This document shows positions 22,995 to 33,226 of a stretch of 64,000 nt of DNA, in pieces. The stretch spans positions 99,346,001 through 99,410,000 of the forward strand of contig NC_092333.1 of assembly GCF_046630445.1 (NCBI RefSeq), read 5' to 3'. The translations under genes were made by a program, and so were the position numbers. The notes under the pieces are model-generated. The model saw only the letters and a program-made list of their open reading frames with translations, was not told where the DNA came from and did no database searches. Source of the DNA: Rutidosis leptorrhynchoides (lineage: Eukaryota > Streptophyta > Magnoliopsida > Asterales > Asteraceae). Positions within the stretch are counted from its first letter, which is position 1. Each line of letters opens with the position of its first letter.

Positions 22995-25900
22995 AAGCTG
23001 AGGTAGATAGAGGAGTTGGGAAAAGGTGAGGATACTTCTGCATCATTTGATCCTCTCGTTCCCAAGTAAACTCAGGTCCTCGTTTGGCATTCCATCGTAC
23101 TCGGACGATCGGAATCTTATTGCGTTTCAAAGTCTTGACCTTACGGTCCATAATTTCAACAGGCTCTTCCACAAAGTGGAGTTTATCATCAATCGTAAGT
23201 TCCTCCAGTGGTATGATAAGTTCGGGTGCAGCAAGACACTTCTTCAAGTTTGACACGTGGAAGGTAGGATGAACTGAGCTCAACTGTGCTGGTAGATTCA
23301 AACGGTAAGCAACGGGTCCAACACGTTCCAAAATTTCAAAAGGACCAATGTATCGTGGGTTTAACTTTCCACGTTTTCCAAAACGGATCACACCTTTCCA
23401 AGTGCAACCTTTAACATTACACGGTCACCAACGTTGAATTCAAAGTCTTTACGTTTACGGTCAGCATAACTCTTTTGACGATCGCGGGCAGTCTTAAGTC
23501 TAGCTTGAATCTGAGCAATCTTCTCCGTGGTTTCATGGACTACCTCGGGTCCGGTGATTTGCTTTTCGCCTACTTCGGCCCAACAAATAGGAGATCGGTA
23601 CTTATGACCATACAATGCTTCAAAAGGTGCAGCATTAATGCTTGAGTGATAACTGTTGTTGTACGAGAATTCGGCTAACGGCAAATGCCTTTCCCAGGCC
23701 TTTCCGAAATCGATGACACATGCACGCAACATGTCTTCCAAGGTCTGAATTGTTAGTTCACTTTGCCCGTCGGTCTGTGGATGATAAGCAGTACTCATGT
23801 TAAGACGGGTTCCCATGGCTTCTTGCAAAGAATGCCAAAATCTAGAAGCAAAACGGGGATCGCGATCGGAGATGATCGATAAAGGTACACCATGACGAGA
23901 TACAACCTCCTTGATGTACAATTGAGCAAGTCTTTCCATTGTATCAGTTTCCTTCATCGCTAGGAAGTGTGCAGATTTGGTGAGGCGGTCAACAATAACC
24001 CAAATGGTATCGTATCCGCCCACCGTCTTAGGCAGCTTGGTGATAAAATCCATTGTGATCCTTTCCCACTTCCATTGTGGGATCTCCGACTGTTGAAGTA
24101 ATCCAGAGGGTCTTTGATGCTCGGCTTTAACCTTCGAGCAAGTCAAACACTTACCAACATAAGTCGCAACGTCCTTCTTAAGATTCGGCCACCAATACTG
24201 TTCTTTAAGGTCGTGGTACATTTTGCCCGCTCCGGGATGAATCGAATATCTCGACTTGTGGGCTTCATCAAGTATAAGGTTCCGTAGATCTCCATAATAA
24301 GGTACCCAAATTCTTTCGGCATAACATCGGAGTCCAGACTCCCTAACCTCGAATCAAGAGACAAGTATGTTCAAATGTTCATGAGATATATTCTCCTCCT
24401 TGAGAGCCTCATCTTGGGCTACTCTGATCTGGCTGTTGAGGTTCGAATGAATGGTGATGTTCAGAGCCCTAACACGAAGAGGTGCCGTCCTTTCCTTTCG
24501 GCTTAAAGCGTCAGCTACAACATTGGCCTTGCCAGGGTGATAGCGAAGTTCACAATCGTAGTCGTTGAGCACCTCGATCCATCGACGCTGTCTCATATTC
24601 AGTTGCTTCTGGTCAAAGATGTGCTGGAGACTCTTGTGATCGGTGAAGATAGTGCTCTTAGTTCCATATAAATAATGTCTCCACAATTTGAGTGCAAATA
24701 CAACGGCTCCAAGTTCAAGATCGTGAGTAGTGTAGTTCCGCTCGTGAATCTTCAATTGGCGGGAGGCATAGGTAATAACCTTTGATCGTTGCATCAGTAC
24801 ACAACCAAAACCACTTTTCAACGCATCGCAATAAACAACAAAGTCGTCACTGCCTTCGGGAAGCGATAAGATAGGTGCGGAGGTTAACTTCTTCTTCAAA
24901 GTTTAAAATGCTGATTCGTGTGCGGGTTCCCAAATGAACTTCTTGCCCTTGTGAGTCAGCGCGGTCAAAGGACGCGCAATCAGAGAAAATCCTTCAATGA
25001 ACCTTCGGTAGTAACCAGCGAGACCTAGGAATTGGCGAATATGAGTCGGAGTAGTGGGGGTTTCCCACTTACTGATAGCTTCAATCTTGGCGGGATCAAC
25101 TTTGATACCCTGGACGCTCACAACATGACCCAGAAATTGGACTTCTTTCAACCAAAATTCACACTTGGAGAATTTGGCGTAAAGTTGCTCTTGTCTCAAG
25201 AGTTCAAGTACTAGTCGGAGATGTTGCTCATGCTCTTCTTCGCTCTTAGAGTAGATGAGGATATCATCTATGAAGACGATAACAAACTTATCCAAGTACG
25301 GCTTGCAGACACGATTCATAAGGTCCATGAACACGGCAGGTGCGTTGGTTAATCCGAATGGCATCACGAGAAACTCATAATGACCATAACGGGTCCTGAA
25401 TGCAGTTTTCATCATATCACTTTCCTTCACCCTCAGCTGGTGATATCCGGATCGCAAATCGATCTTAGAGTAAACGCTCGATCCTTGTAGTTGATCAAAA
25501 AGATCGTCAATTCTAGGAAGAGGATACCGATTCTTGATTGTCAATTTGTTGAGTTCACGGTAGTCGATACACATACGGAAGGATCCATCCTTCTTCTTCA
25601 CAAACAACACAGGTGCGCCCCAAGGCGAGAAACTTGGTTGGATAAATCCACGGTCTAACAGCTCTTGTAGTTGACTTTGTAATTCTTGCATCTCGGAAGG
25701 TGCGAGTCTATAAGGTGCGCGAGCTACAGGTGCTGCTCCTGGCACTAAATCAATCTGAAACTCTACTGCTCTTGGCAGCGGTAATCCGGGAAATTCCTCT
25801 GGGAAGACATCTGAAAATTCGTTCACAATTCGAACATTGTTCACGCTCTTCACCTCAGTTTCTACTGTTTTCACATGTGCTAGGACAGCAAGACGTCCCT

Positions 25901-26195
25901 TCTTCATAATCTTTTGTGCTTTCACGCAACTAATGAGGTTCAACTTTGAGGTACATCTCTCTCCGTAGATGATTAGTGGCTCACCGTTTCCTTGTGGTAT
26001 ACGAAGTGCTTTATCTCCGCAGATAATATCGGCCCTTATCTTGCTCAACCAATCCATACCGACGATCATGTCAAAACTTCCCAATTTGATAGGTATAAAA
26101 TCAATTTCGAAATCTGCACCAGCTATGTTGATGATAGCTCCTCGACTAATATGGTCAAATTTCTCAAGTTTTCCATTGGCGACCTCGACAAGCAT
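22993..26195 (-). pseudogene. gypsy pol: protease end, RT, RNase H, integrase, chromodomain-like end
   Basis: The frame continues from gag after the TAG. 26195-24903 holds the protease end and RT with [19 protein letters not shown] and the active site [14 protein letters not shown] at 24903 cuts before RNase H. 24899-24354 holds RNase H ([40 protein letters not shown]); the first motif reads DALKS where the relative at 51466-56043 has DASKQ. A TGA at 24354 follows. Integrase ([40 protein letters not shown]) is open to about 23401, where a missing base shifts the frame. 23391-22993 holds the C-terminal tail with [10 protein letters not shown]. The three stops each fit a C-to-T change. Confidence 0.93.
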
Positions 26196-26198
26196 ACT

Positions 26199-27440
26199 CT
26201 ATTTTAACGGGACTAATGACCAATTAATCTTATCGCAAAAATGTCTACATACATAACTTCTATCCGCACCAGTATCAAACAAGACAGAAGCTAAAAGGTT
26301 GTTGATTTTGAATATACCTGTTACCAAGTCGGGGTTTTCGCGTGCGTCCCTTGCATTAACATTGAAAGCTCTAGCGCGCGGTGGTCTGCCATCTTTTCGC
26401 TTATTTGGACACGCATTTCTGAAATGGCCCGTCTGCCCACATTCATAACACTTCTTCGGCCCGTTGGTGTTTGGCTTCCCATTCAAAGTGGTGACCTTGC
26501 AGTCTTTCCCGATATGCCCAGTCCGTTGGCACTTTTCGCAAACAACATTACAATATCCATTATGGTGCTTGTAGCACCGCTTGCATTGTGGTAAGGTTCC
26601 TTTGTAGTTCGGGTTCGTGTTGGTGTTCAGATTGGGATTTCCACCGTTGTTGTTTCCCCTAAAACCCTCATGTCGTTTCGCCGGGTTTTGCTCATAGGTC
26701 CTTCCCCTGTTGTTATCCCATTTGCGTTTCTCACTAGTACCCTCTTCAGACTTAGTTTTCTCCGGTTCATCAATGGTTATTTGATTCATTAAAGTATGCG
26801 CCATGCACATCGCTTCTGGGACATTTGGTGGCTTGGACGAGGTGACATTTCCCTTGATGCTCTTAGGAAGTCCCCAGAAGTACCTTTCCATCCGTTTGAA
26901 CTCCGGTGTAACCATTGTCGGACACATCAGGGCTAACTCCAAAAATCTCCTGTTGTAACCATCAAGGTCGTTCCCAACGGCCTTTAACTGCATGAATTCC
27001 ATTTCCATCTTTTGTATCTCGGTTCTCGAACAATACTCCTCAATCATGGCACACTTAAATTCTTCCCATGGCGTAGCATACGCCTCATCAATGCCTTGTG
27101 CCTGTGCCATTGTGTTCCACCACGTGAGCGCGCCGTCAGACAGCGTGTAAGAAGCAAATTTGGTTTTGCTGTCCTCCGAATAGTTGCTAACTCGGAATAC
27201 TGATTCTAGCTTTTCGAACCATCTAGTGAGACCAACCGGTCCCTCAGTGCCGCTAAAGTTATGTGGTTTATAGATCTGGAATTCCTTGTAAGTACACCCA
27301 TTTCGAACGGGTTGAATAATCGGTGGTGGTGGCGGTGGCGGTGGAGCTTGGGGTTGCATTTCCGCAATGGCTGCGGCTACACGTTCTTGGATCATCTCTT
27401 CAATTTGAGCAGCAGTAGGTGTGGATCGACCGTTAGCCAT
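26199..27440 (-). CDS. gypsy gag with two zinc knuckles and protease start
   Basis: The open frame starts at 27440 (MANGRSTPTAAQIEEM) and runs 413 codons to an in-frame TAG. It carries the retrotransposon Gag core (about residues 55-190, including ALTWWNTMAQAQ and YNRRFLELALMCP). A basic Asn-rich linker follows, then the CCHC knuckles CEKCQRTGHIGKDC and CYECGQTGHFRNAC. The aspartic protease begins near the end with LFDTGADRSYV. In the family Gag and Pol are one polyprotein; here the TAG at 26199-26201, probably from CAG, cuts it in the protease. A Pro run (PPPPPPPP) stands near the N-terminus. Confidence 0.9.
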   Translation of the reverse strand: MANGRSTPTAAQIEEMIQERVAAAIAEMQPQAPPPPPPPPIIQPVRNGCTYKEFQIYKPHNFSGTEGPVGLTRWFEKLESVFRVSNYSEDSKTKFASYTLSDGALTWWNTMAQAQGIDEAYATPWEEFKCAMIEEYCSRTEIQKMEMEFMQLKAVGNDLDGYNRRFLELALMCPTMVTPEFKRMERYFWGLPKSIKGNVTSSKPPNVPEAMCMAHTLMNQITIDEPEKTKSEEGTSEKRKWDNNRGRTYEQNPAKRHEGFRGNNNGGNPNLNTNTNPNYKGTLPQCKRCYKHHNGYCNVVCEKCQRTGHIGKDCKVTTLNGKPNTNGPKKCYECGQTGHFRNACPNKRKDGRPPRARAFNVNARDARENPDLVTGIFKINNLLASVLFDTGADRSYVCRHFCDKINWSLVPLK

Positions 27441-27734
27441 GGTGTTCTAAACAAAAATTTTGACTCAAGTTAAAATCCAGTATTCAATAGTAATAATACA
27501 GTATATAGTAACCAACATGGACTCAAAACATCACATGTTATTAAATAACGCATCTAGGTACAAATACCACAGAATCATCGTACAGTAATGTATATAGAAC
27601 ATCGTGCAAGAATTAAATAACGCAAAGTTCCATTAATAATAATAAGTTTCATACATCTGAATAAGTTCGTACAATACATAAGTGAAATATAAAACTACAA
27701 CTAGATTACATAATGAAATCTAAATACAAAAGCC

Positions 27735-28631
27735 CTACGGTGAAGGTGGGTGTAGGATGTCCATAACATGAGACATCTGCTCCTCAAGCTCAGCTACCCG
27801 AGCTCGGAGGATCTCCACCTCCCTTGTCAATTCCTCGACAGTGGGAAATGGTGGGGCAGGCGGTGCAGGTGGTGCCGATGGTGCGGGTGGTGCAGGTGGT
27901 GCCGGTGGTGCAGACATTACATAACGGGGTGCAGATGTTCCAGCTCCAGAAATAGTCAGTACGTAACGGGGTGCCTTACGCACTTGTGGGTCGGCAGGGT
28001 ACGGCATAATCCGCTTACGAGCAGTAACCCTACGACGCCGACCAAAGGCGTCAGTGAAAGCACGACCTCCATTCACCCCTGGAATGACGGTGCCATCAAA
28101 ACGGTACCGCTTCTTCGACGGGGTGGAGGGTGCCTGTATAGGTACATCAGCAGGGTCCTCATCATCACTGGATTCGTCTGAGGAGGTGTCGTCGGATGAA
28201 GCATCAGTAGATGACGGGTCGTCCGAATCATGTGGTGGCTGTACGGGTGGCTGAACTGGCCGTCCTTGAGCGGCCATCATCTGTCTGTACCTAACGAGTC
28301 CGATCGGAATGAGACGTCCATCAGGGGCGCGTCGACACCATTGGCGATACCGGTTACGGAATGGACCTTCCCCGAACTCCGCGGGAATCACAATCTCACC
28401 GGAGCAGGGCTGTGATCCTGAGGGTCCGGGGGCAGATGGAGCTGGAATCTCCGAAGGGTCCTGGGCTCCGCTAGAAGTATCCAATGGGGCAGGCGCCTGG
28501 CTGCTAGTCCCGGAAGATGAAGCGCCGGGGTCACTCGTGGGTAGCGGGATCGGTGTGTCAGCGGCAGCAGCAGGTGGGGTGGCTGATGAGTCTGAACTGC
28601 CCAAAACGATAGCAGGTGGAATATCCGACAT
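27735..28631 (-). CDS. Extra ORF of unknown function between primer site and gag (298 aa)
   Basis: Open frame on the same strand as gag-pol. I chose the ATG at 28631 (MSDIPPAIVLGSSDSS); an open stretch continues upstream but is hydrophobic, unlike the rest, and looks non-coding. Residues about 1-85 are Ser/Pro/Ala-rich. A denser segment follows, with GEGPFRNRYRQWCRRAPDG and GRLIPIGLVRYRQMM. Next come an acidic Ser/Asp run near 140-165, a basic FGRRRRVTARKR stretch that could act as a nuclear signal, a Pro-Ala repeat (APPAPPAP), and a C-terminal heptad-like segment (VEELTREVEILRARVAELEEQM) likely to form a coiled coil. No zinc knuckle, protease or membrane segment is present. I do not recognise the family. 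Its position is like that of the extra ORFs in the 13.1-kb gypsy. Confidence 0.7.
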   Translation of the reverse strand: MSDIPPAIVLGSSDSSATPPAAAADTPIPLPTSDPGASSSGTSSQAPAPLDTSSGAQDPSEIPAPSAPGPSGSQPCSGEIVIPAEFGEGPFRNRYRQWCRRAPDGRLIPIGLVRYRQMMAAQGRPVQPPVQPPHDSDDPSSTDASSDDTSSDESSDDEDPADVPIQAPSTPSKKRYRFDGTVIPGVNGGRAFTDAFGRRRRVTARKRIMPYPADPQVRKAPRYVLTISGAGTSAPRYVMSAPPAPPAPPAPSAPPAPPAPPFPTVEELTREVEILRARVAELEEQMSHVMDILHPPSP

Positions 28632-28956
28632 CTGAACAAGGAAAAATAAATTTTTCCATGTCACTAAGTCATAAAACAAGCATGTATTAGGCCAACAGTT
28701 TAAATCATGTATAACAATAAGTAGCATGGCAATAATAACGAATCGTACAGAAGTAACATGCAATCGAAAGCAAGTAATATCATACAGTAGTGAAATCATG
28801 TAGTAGCATACGGCATATAGCAGTAAAAGTAAGCAGCAGCATGCAGTAAGTTCAGCGGAAACAAGTAAACTAGCAAGTTGTAGATTAGTCCTATTAGTGA
28901 ATCCTACTCGGGTCGGTCTTAGACTCACTAATGCAACCTAATTCCCTACAACCAAT
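28632..28956 (-). other. gypsy leader, no gene seen
   Basis: About 325 bases between primer site and the extra ORF with no supported feature. Confidence 0.5.
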
Positions 28957-28968
28957 GCTCTGATACCA
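28957..28968 (-). other. Primer-binding site, initiator tRNA-Met
   Basis: Minus strand reads TGGTATCAGAGC two bases from the LTR. Confidence 0.92.
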
Positions 28969-28970
28969 AA

Positions 28971-31859
28971 TGTGATGCCCCGTACAAAACCATCGTGTAC
29001 CAATCATCAACAACAGGATCATTACAAGGTTAAGTACTATATGCTGTAATAAAAGAAGTTGCATTCACGATAAAAAGATGACATCATAACCGACGTCAAT
29101 TGTTTTACACCAACAGTATGCTTCTACGAATAGCAAGCATGAATAAATGTATGTGACCCTTAGGTCGTTACAAAATATAGTTTCAAATGTATTAAAGTTT
29201 GAATGCAAGATAAACAGTTCATGCGGTGATAACACTAGAGCAGCGGGTGTCTACGGCAAGACTAGTACACAGCGGAAGCAACCTTAAGCACCTGAGAAAA
29301 ACATGCTTAAAAATGTCAACACAAAGGTTGGTGAGCTATAGTTTAAGTATAACAGTATGTAAGGTAGGCCACGAGATTTCAGTGCTACTAAGAGCGTTTC
29401 AAAACAGTATGATAAAGTATATGTTAACCGTGGGCACTTGGTAACTAACTTAACGTTTATACCCCCTGAAAGTACACTTGGCAAGTGCATATGTTTACGA
29501 AGTATTAAACACTCGTTAAATGCTAGCGCGACTAGCCCGAGTGGGGATGTCAAACCCTATGGATCCATATCTAAGATTCGCGTTCACGGTTCAAAAACTA
29601 ATGATTAAACGTTACCGAGCTAAAGGGAATGTTTATGCCGTTGTATAACCCACACATATATAAGTTTAAGTACTCGTGCCTAGTATGTAAAACATAAAAT
29701 CCGTATGTATTCTCAGTTCCCAAAATAAGTTAAAGTAAAAAGGGAATGCTATAACTCACAATGATAATGTAGCGGTAAAGTATGACTCGGAAAGTAAGCA
29801 AGTAATGAAGGTTGTCCAAACGGGTCCTCAACCTAAGTCAAATAGTACTAAGTCAGCAAATCGTCCGAATAGGTTTAAAAGTATGTAAATAAGGTCTTAA
29901 AGGTCATCATCATTCATCATTAAACAAAAGGTGTAAAGTAAGTTTCGTTCATGAAAGGAGTTTAAAACAAAGGCTGAGTTCGGTCAGTCACCACGGCCTC
30001 TATACCTACTGAAATAAGGTGAGACCAGTGGCCATGGCTCCGTATATGAGTCCTTTAGTTGTGGTAAAAATTACAGAAGCAAACTCGTCTTCGTTTGACC
30101 GTGGCGACGGTCTAAGTGCGAGTAGGTCAGAATTTTCAGCACAACGTTAAATGGACATAGTGACGATCGGAGGGCCATAAATCCTAAACCGTTACTCGGA
30201 TTAAGACGAGTCCTACATGAAAAGTTATATACTAGAACAGAGCTATCTGAAAATCATAATTACAGTAGCCCAGGTCGTACGGGTCAGACACATAAACAGT
30301 AGAACAGTAGGGTCAGTAGGTTCCGGTGGTTCTTGGTGCTCGATGCTTATCATGGTTCTCATCCTTGATGCATATAGCTTCAAGTGTACAACTCGTTGAT
30401 GTGTTTGCATCATTTTCACCAAGGTTTGACCATCATAACCCAAGTGTAAGTATAAGACATGAAGCACAACTCACTTAAGTGTTGCAAGTGTTTTGATGAA
30501 CCAAAGTTACATCAAAGTCTTAGATCTAACACATACATGAACTTTAAAACTAATAATAAGTTACAAACTTGAAAGTAAACTTATGAAATCAAGGTCTTGA
30601 GTTGTAGAACATAGTTTTTAGTTTGATCTTGAAGATCCAAGACTCAAAAGTCTAGATCTAACATAAGTGCACCAATTTATAATTATAGAAAGCTTACTTA
30701 CATGTTCTTGAACTTTTAAAGTTATTTTGTTCAAGATAAATGAGATCAAAGTTAACTAGTAACACTTGACCAATTTTAACCAACAAACATGAATTTAAAG
30801 TGCATAATATAAAGAAATAATCTAAGTAAACAAGTAGTTAGTTCAAGGTTGTTCATACTTTAAAGATTCAAGCCTAAATCTTGATCTTTAGAAAGTAAAC
30901 TTTAAAGTTTACTTCATGAACTTCAAGTACGATTTACAACCATGAACTTACAATCTTTTGAAACAACATATGTAGAACATAAACTAGTAAGTTTAGTTCT
31001 TGTGTGTTCTTGAAATTACAAGATAAAATGAAGAATCAAACTAGAAAGTTTGGTTCTTAGTAACTAGTAAAGAATAACAACAACAAAGTAAGTACTCAAC
31101 AACAACATGAAACAAGTAACAACACAACAAAGAATGATGATGATTTGTGTGTGTGTAATTCGGTTTTAAGACAAGAAAGGAAGAAGAAAAACTTGAACAA
31201 GTTACTTACAAGTTGAGAGAAAAAAGAGAGAAAATGTTATGCAAGTAAAAGTGTGTTTGTGAGAAATGAGGATGCAAGTAAGAAGTAATACAAAAAAAAG
31301 AATTTGAACTCCTTCTCACCCCTTGTGGTTGACGGTCAGCAGCAAAAAAAAAAAGGAAGGGGGAGAAGTCCACAAGGTTATTTTATGTTAAAGTTCAAAA
31401 AGATGGATAATAGGGGTGATTGCATGGGGATTATGGTGCAAGTATGTTGCAACTAGATTCTTCACTAGTTAATCTATCTAGTTTAGTTCCAAGGTAATAC
31501 TTACATGGTAGGTTGGGCTAAAAGGTCCATTAAGAAGTAGGGTGGGCTCTTTAAGTCCACTAACATTAATTTAAGCCCAAGTCCAAGTATTTAACAACTA
31601 AAGTCCAACAAAGACCAAGTAATTAACTAGAAACCTTAGTTAATTAAAATGATTAATAAAACTTAATCATGAATGTAAATAATACTTGAAAATATTATTC
31701 GTGCAAGTTTCGTGTGTCACAAAGACGTTTCGGGCAATTAAAGTCAAGTACGGGCAATCATGGCAACAAGTAAATGTAATAACATACATTTGTTTTATCA
31801 CAAGTATTAATAATAATAATTATTAATAAATAAACGTTGGAAAATCCAGGGTCGTTACA
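28971..31859 (-). repeat. 5' LTR of the 11.8-kb gypsy
   Basis: Same ends as the partner. It contains several short ORFs that recur in the other copies and are not genes. Confidence 0.95.
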
Positions 31860-31864
31860 TGCAT

Positions 31865-32450
31865 GGACTTGGGTTGTTCGACAAAGGAGATTATTGTCTC
31901 GTCAAACACTAAATGGTAATATACAAATATGCGTTTAGAAGTAATATTATAGGTTTTATATCTTCGATGGGTAGAAGGATAACCGAGAAAGACACAAGGT
32001 GTGAATCGAGGTTGGAGCTTATTAATTGTTTGAGATGGATGTAAAGGAAAACATAAGTACCCAAAGACACGTAGATAAACGAAAGAAGTTTCGCGTCGGT
32101 AAAGAATATGTGTAGGAGAAAAGTTAGAGAGTAATTTTCTAGGGAATATATTAAGTAGGTAAGTGGCCATTTCAAGAGCATGATGCCAAAAGAACAATGG
32201 CATGGAGGAGTGAGAAAGAAATGTGCGAATTATGTTGTTGATGGCACAAATTTTTCGTTCTGTTTTGCCATTTTAGAGAATTATGTGGACATGAGAAACG
32301 AAAGACCATGCTGCAAATTGTTGGAAATAATGATTTTTGTACTCACCGCCATTATCCATTATCACATCGAAGTAATTTTATTAGAAAGGTCAAATTGGTT
32401 ATGAATAAATCCGCGGAGCTTGAAGTGATCGACAACTAAACATTATAACT
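31865..32450 (-). pseudogene. copia integrase remnant
   Basis: Minus strand shows a degenerate DNGGEY segment near 32350, then NGKTER-like residues and an open part (32203-31865) reading MPLFFWHHALEMATYLLN, VFGYLCFPLHPSQTINK and CVFLGYPSTHRRYK. These are the conserved integrase-to-connection residues of plant copia. Its 3' continuation lies across the gypsy at 20073 downwards. Frameshifts and stops lie upstream of 32203. Confidence 0.85.
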
Positions 32451-32530
32451 TAACAACAATGACATTATTAAAGGCGAAGCTTGAACATGTTTATTGGGGT
32501 CAAGATTACTACAGTCTATAATTAAGAAAT

Positions 32531-33120
32531 GTGTTCTGATACATTTTCAAATGAGAGCTCGCACATCTACACGACATACTATCTTTTTAGTGGCATACTC
32601 TTTCTAATTATACATATTATATGTGTTGATTCTATAAACTTATGATACATATTTAGTTTAAAATCTATTTTGTGCCCAGAAGATACAAAATAATGTTATG
32701 TTTTTAATTGATATTAAAAATTTAAGGAGCTTTTACTGTTTTGATTATATTTTCCTCATACACACTTTGATTTAGTTGACTCAAAAGTACAAACACATAA
32801 TTCAAAAACCTACAAGTTTCGATTTCAGTGGGGGGATCTTGAAAAGCTTCGTTAGTAATAGTTATATTGTCACTACTACTACTACTATTTTTACTATTTG
32901 TTATTGTTATTATTATTTTTATTTATTACTCTGTATTTATATAATGATAACCTTTTAAATAATACAAGCTAAACCTTCAAGGTAAAAGCAAGACCCAATG
33001 GTATAAATTGTTGCATAACTCATTCCCAAAACTTCAAGGGATCTTAGAAAACTAGCTTTCGGCTACTTCAAGTCTTCAAGTTCCAATTTTTTTAAAGCAA
33101 CACAAAAGTAGCTACTAGCC
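32531..33120. other. Intergenic and upstream region of the polygalacturonase-like gene
   Basis: AT-rich with a short (act)n and (att)n run at about 32871-32935. No gene. It should contain the distal promoter of the downstream gene, but no specific element can be claimed. Confidence 0.5.
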
Positions 33121-33128
33121 TACTACTT

Positions 33129-33135
33129 TATATAA
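33129..33135 (+). promoter_or_regulatory. TATA box of the polygalacturonase-like gene
   Basis: TATATAA about 95 bases before the proposed ATG at 33227, a normal distance for a plant promoter with a short 5' UTR. Confidence 0.55.
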
Positions 33136-33226
33136 GAATGTGGCTTCACCATCCCTAGTATACATGCTATATATGCTCTCCACTACCCTCCCTCCAAATT
33201 CAGAATCATAAAATAATTGCTTTCAA

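Larger units (their letters stand above)
20079..31859 (-). mobile_element. Complete Ty3/gypsy element (chromovirus-like) with an extra ORF
   Basis: LTRs of 2879 bp (20079-22957) and 2889 bp (28971-31859) flank a 6-kb internal region on the minus strand, with perfect target duplication tgcat (20074-20078, 31860-31864). The order PR-RT-RNase H-IN marks Ty3/gypsy. The C-terminal segment [18 protein letters not shown] resembles the chromodomain end of Tekay/Del-type chromoviruses (inference). An unrelated ORF lies between the primer site and gag. Pol has three in-frame stops and one single-base frameshift, so the copy is defective. Confidence 0.95.
12414..32530 (-). mobile_element. Old Ty1/copia element, truncated and split by three insertions
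   Basis: Fragments in consistent order on the minus strand are integrase (about 32450-31865), reverse transcriptase (20073-19164 and 14084-13736), RNase H (13195-12640) and a short LTR (12621-12414). Between them lie a complete gypsy (20079-31859), a complete copia (14090-19163) and an unidentified block (about 13199-13730). The fragments join across each insertion at exact target duplications. The reading frames are full of stops and shifts, so this is the oldest layer here. The 5' LTR, gag and protease are missing; the right limit near 32530 is approximate. Confidence 0.75.

Noticed and set aside
27768..28635. Plus-strand ORFs opposite the 298-aa gypsy ORF
   Set aside because: Trp/Arg/Cys-rich readings antisense to the Pro-Ala repeat; composition is that of a shadow frame.
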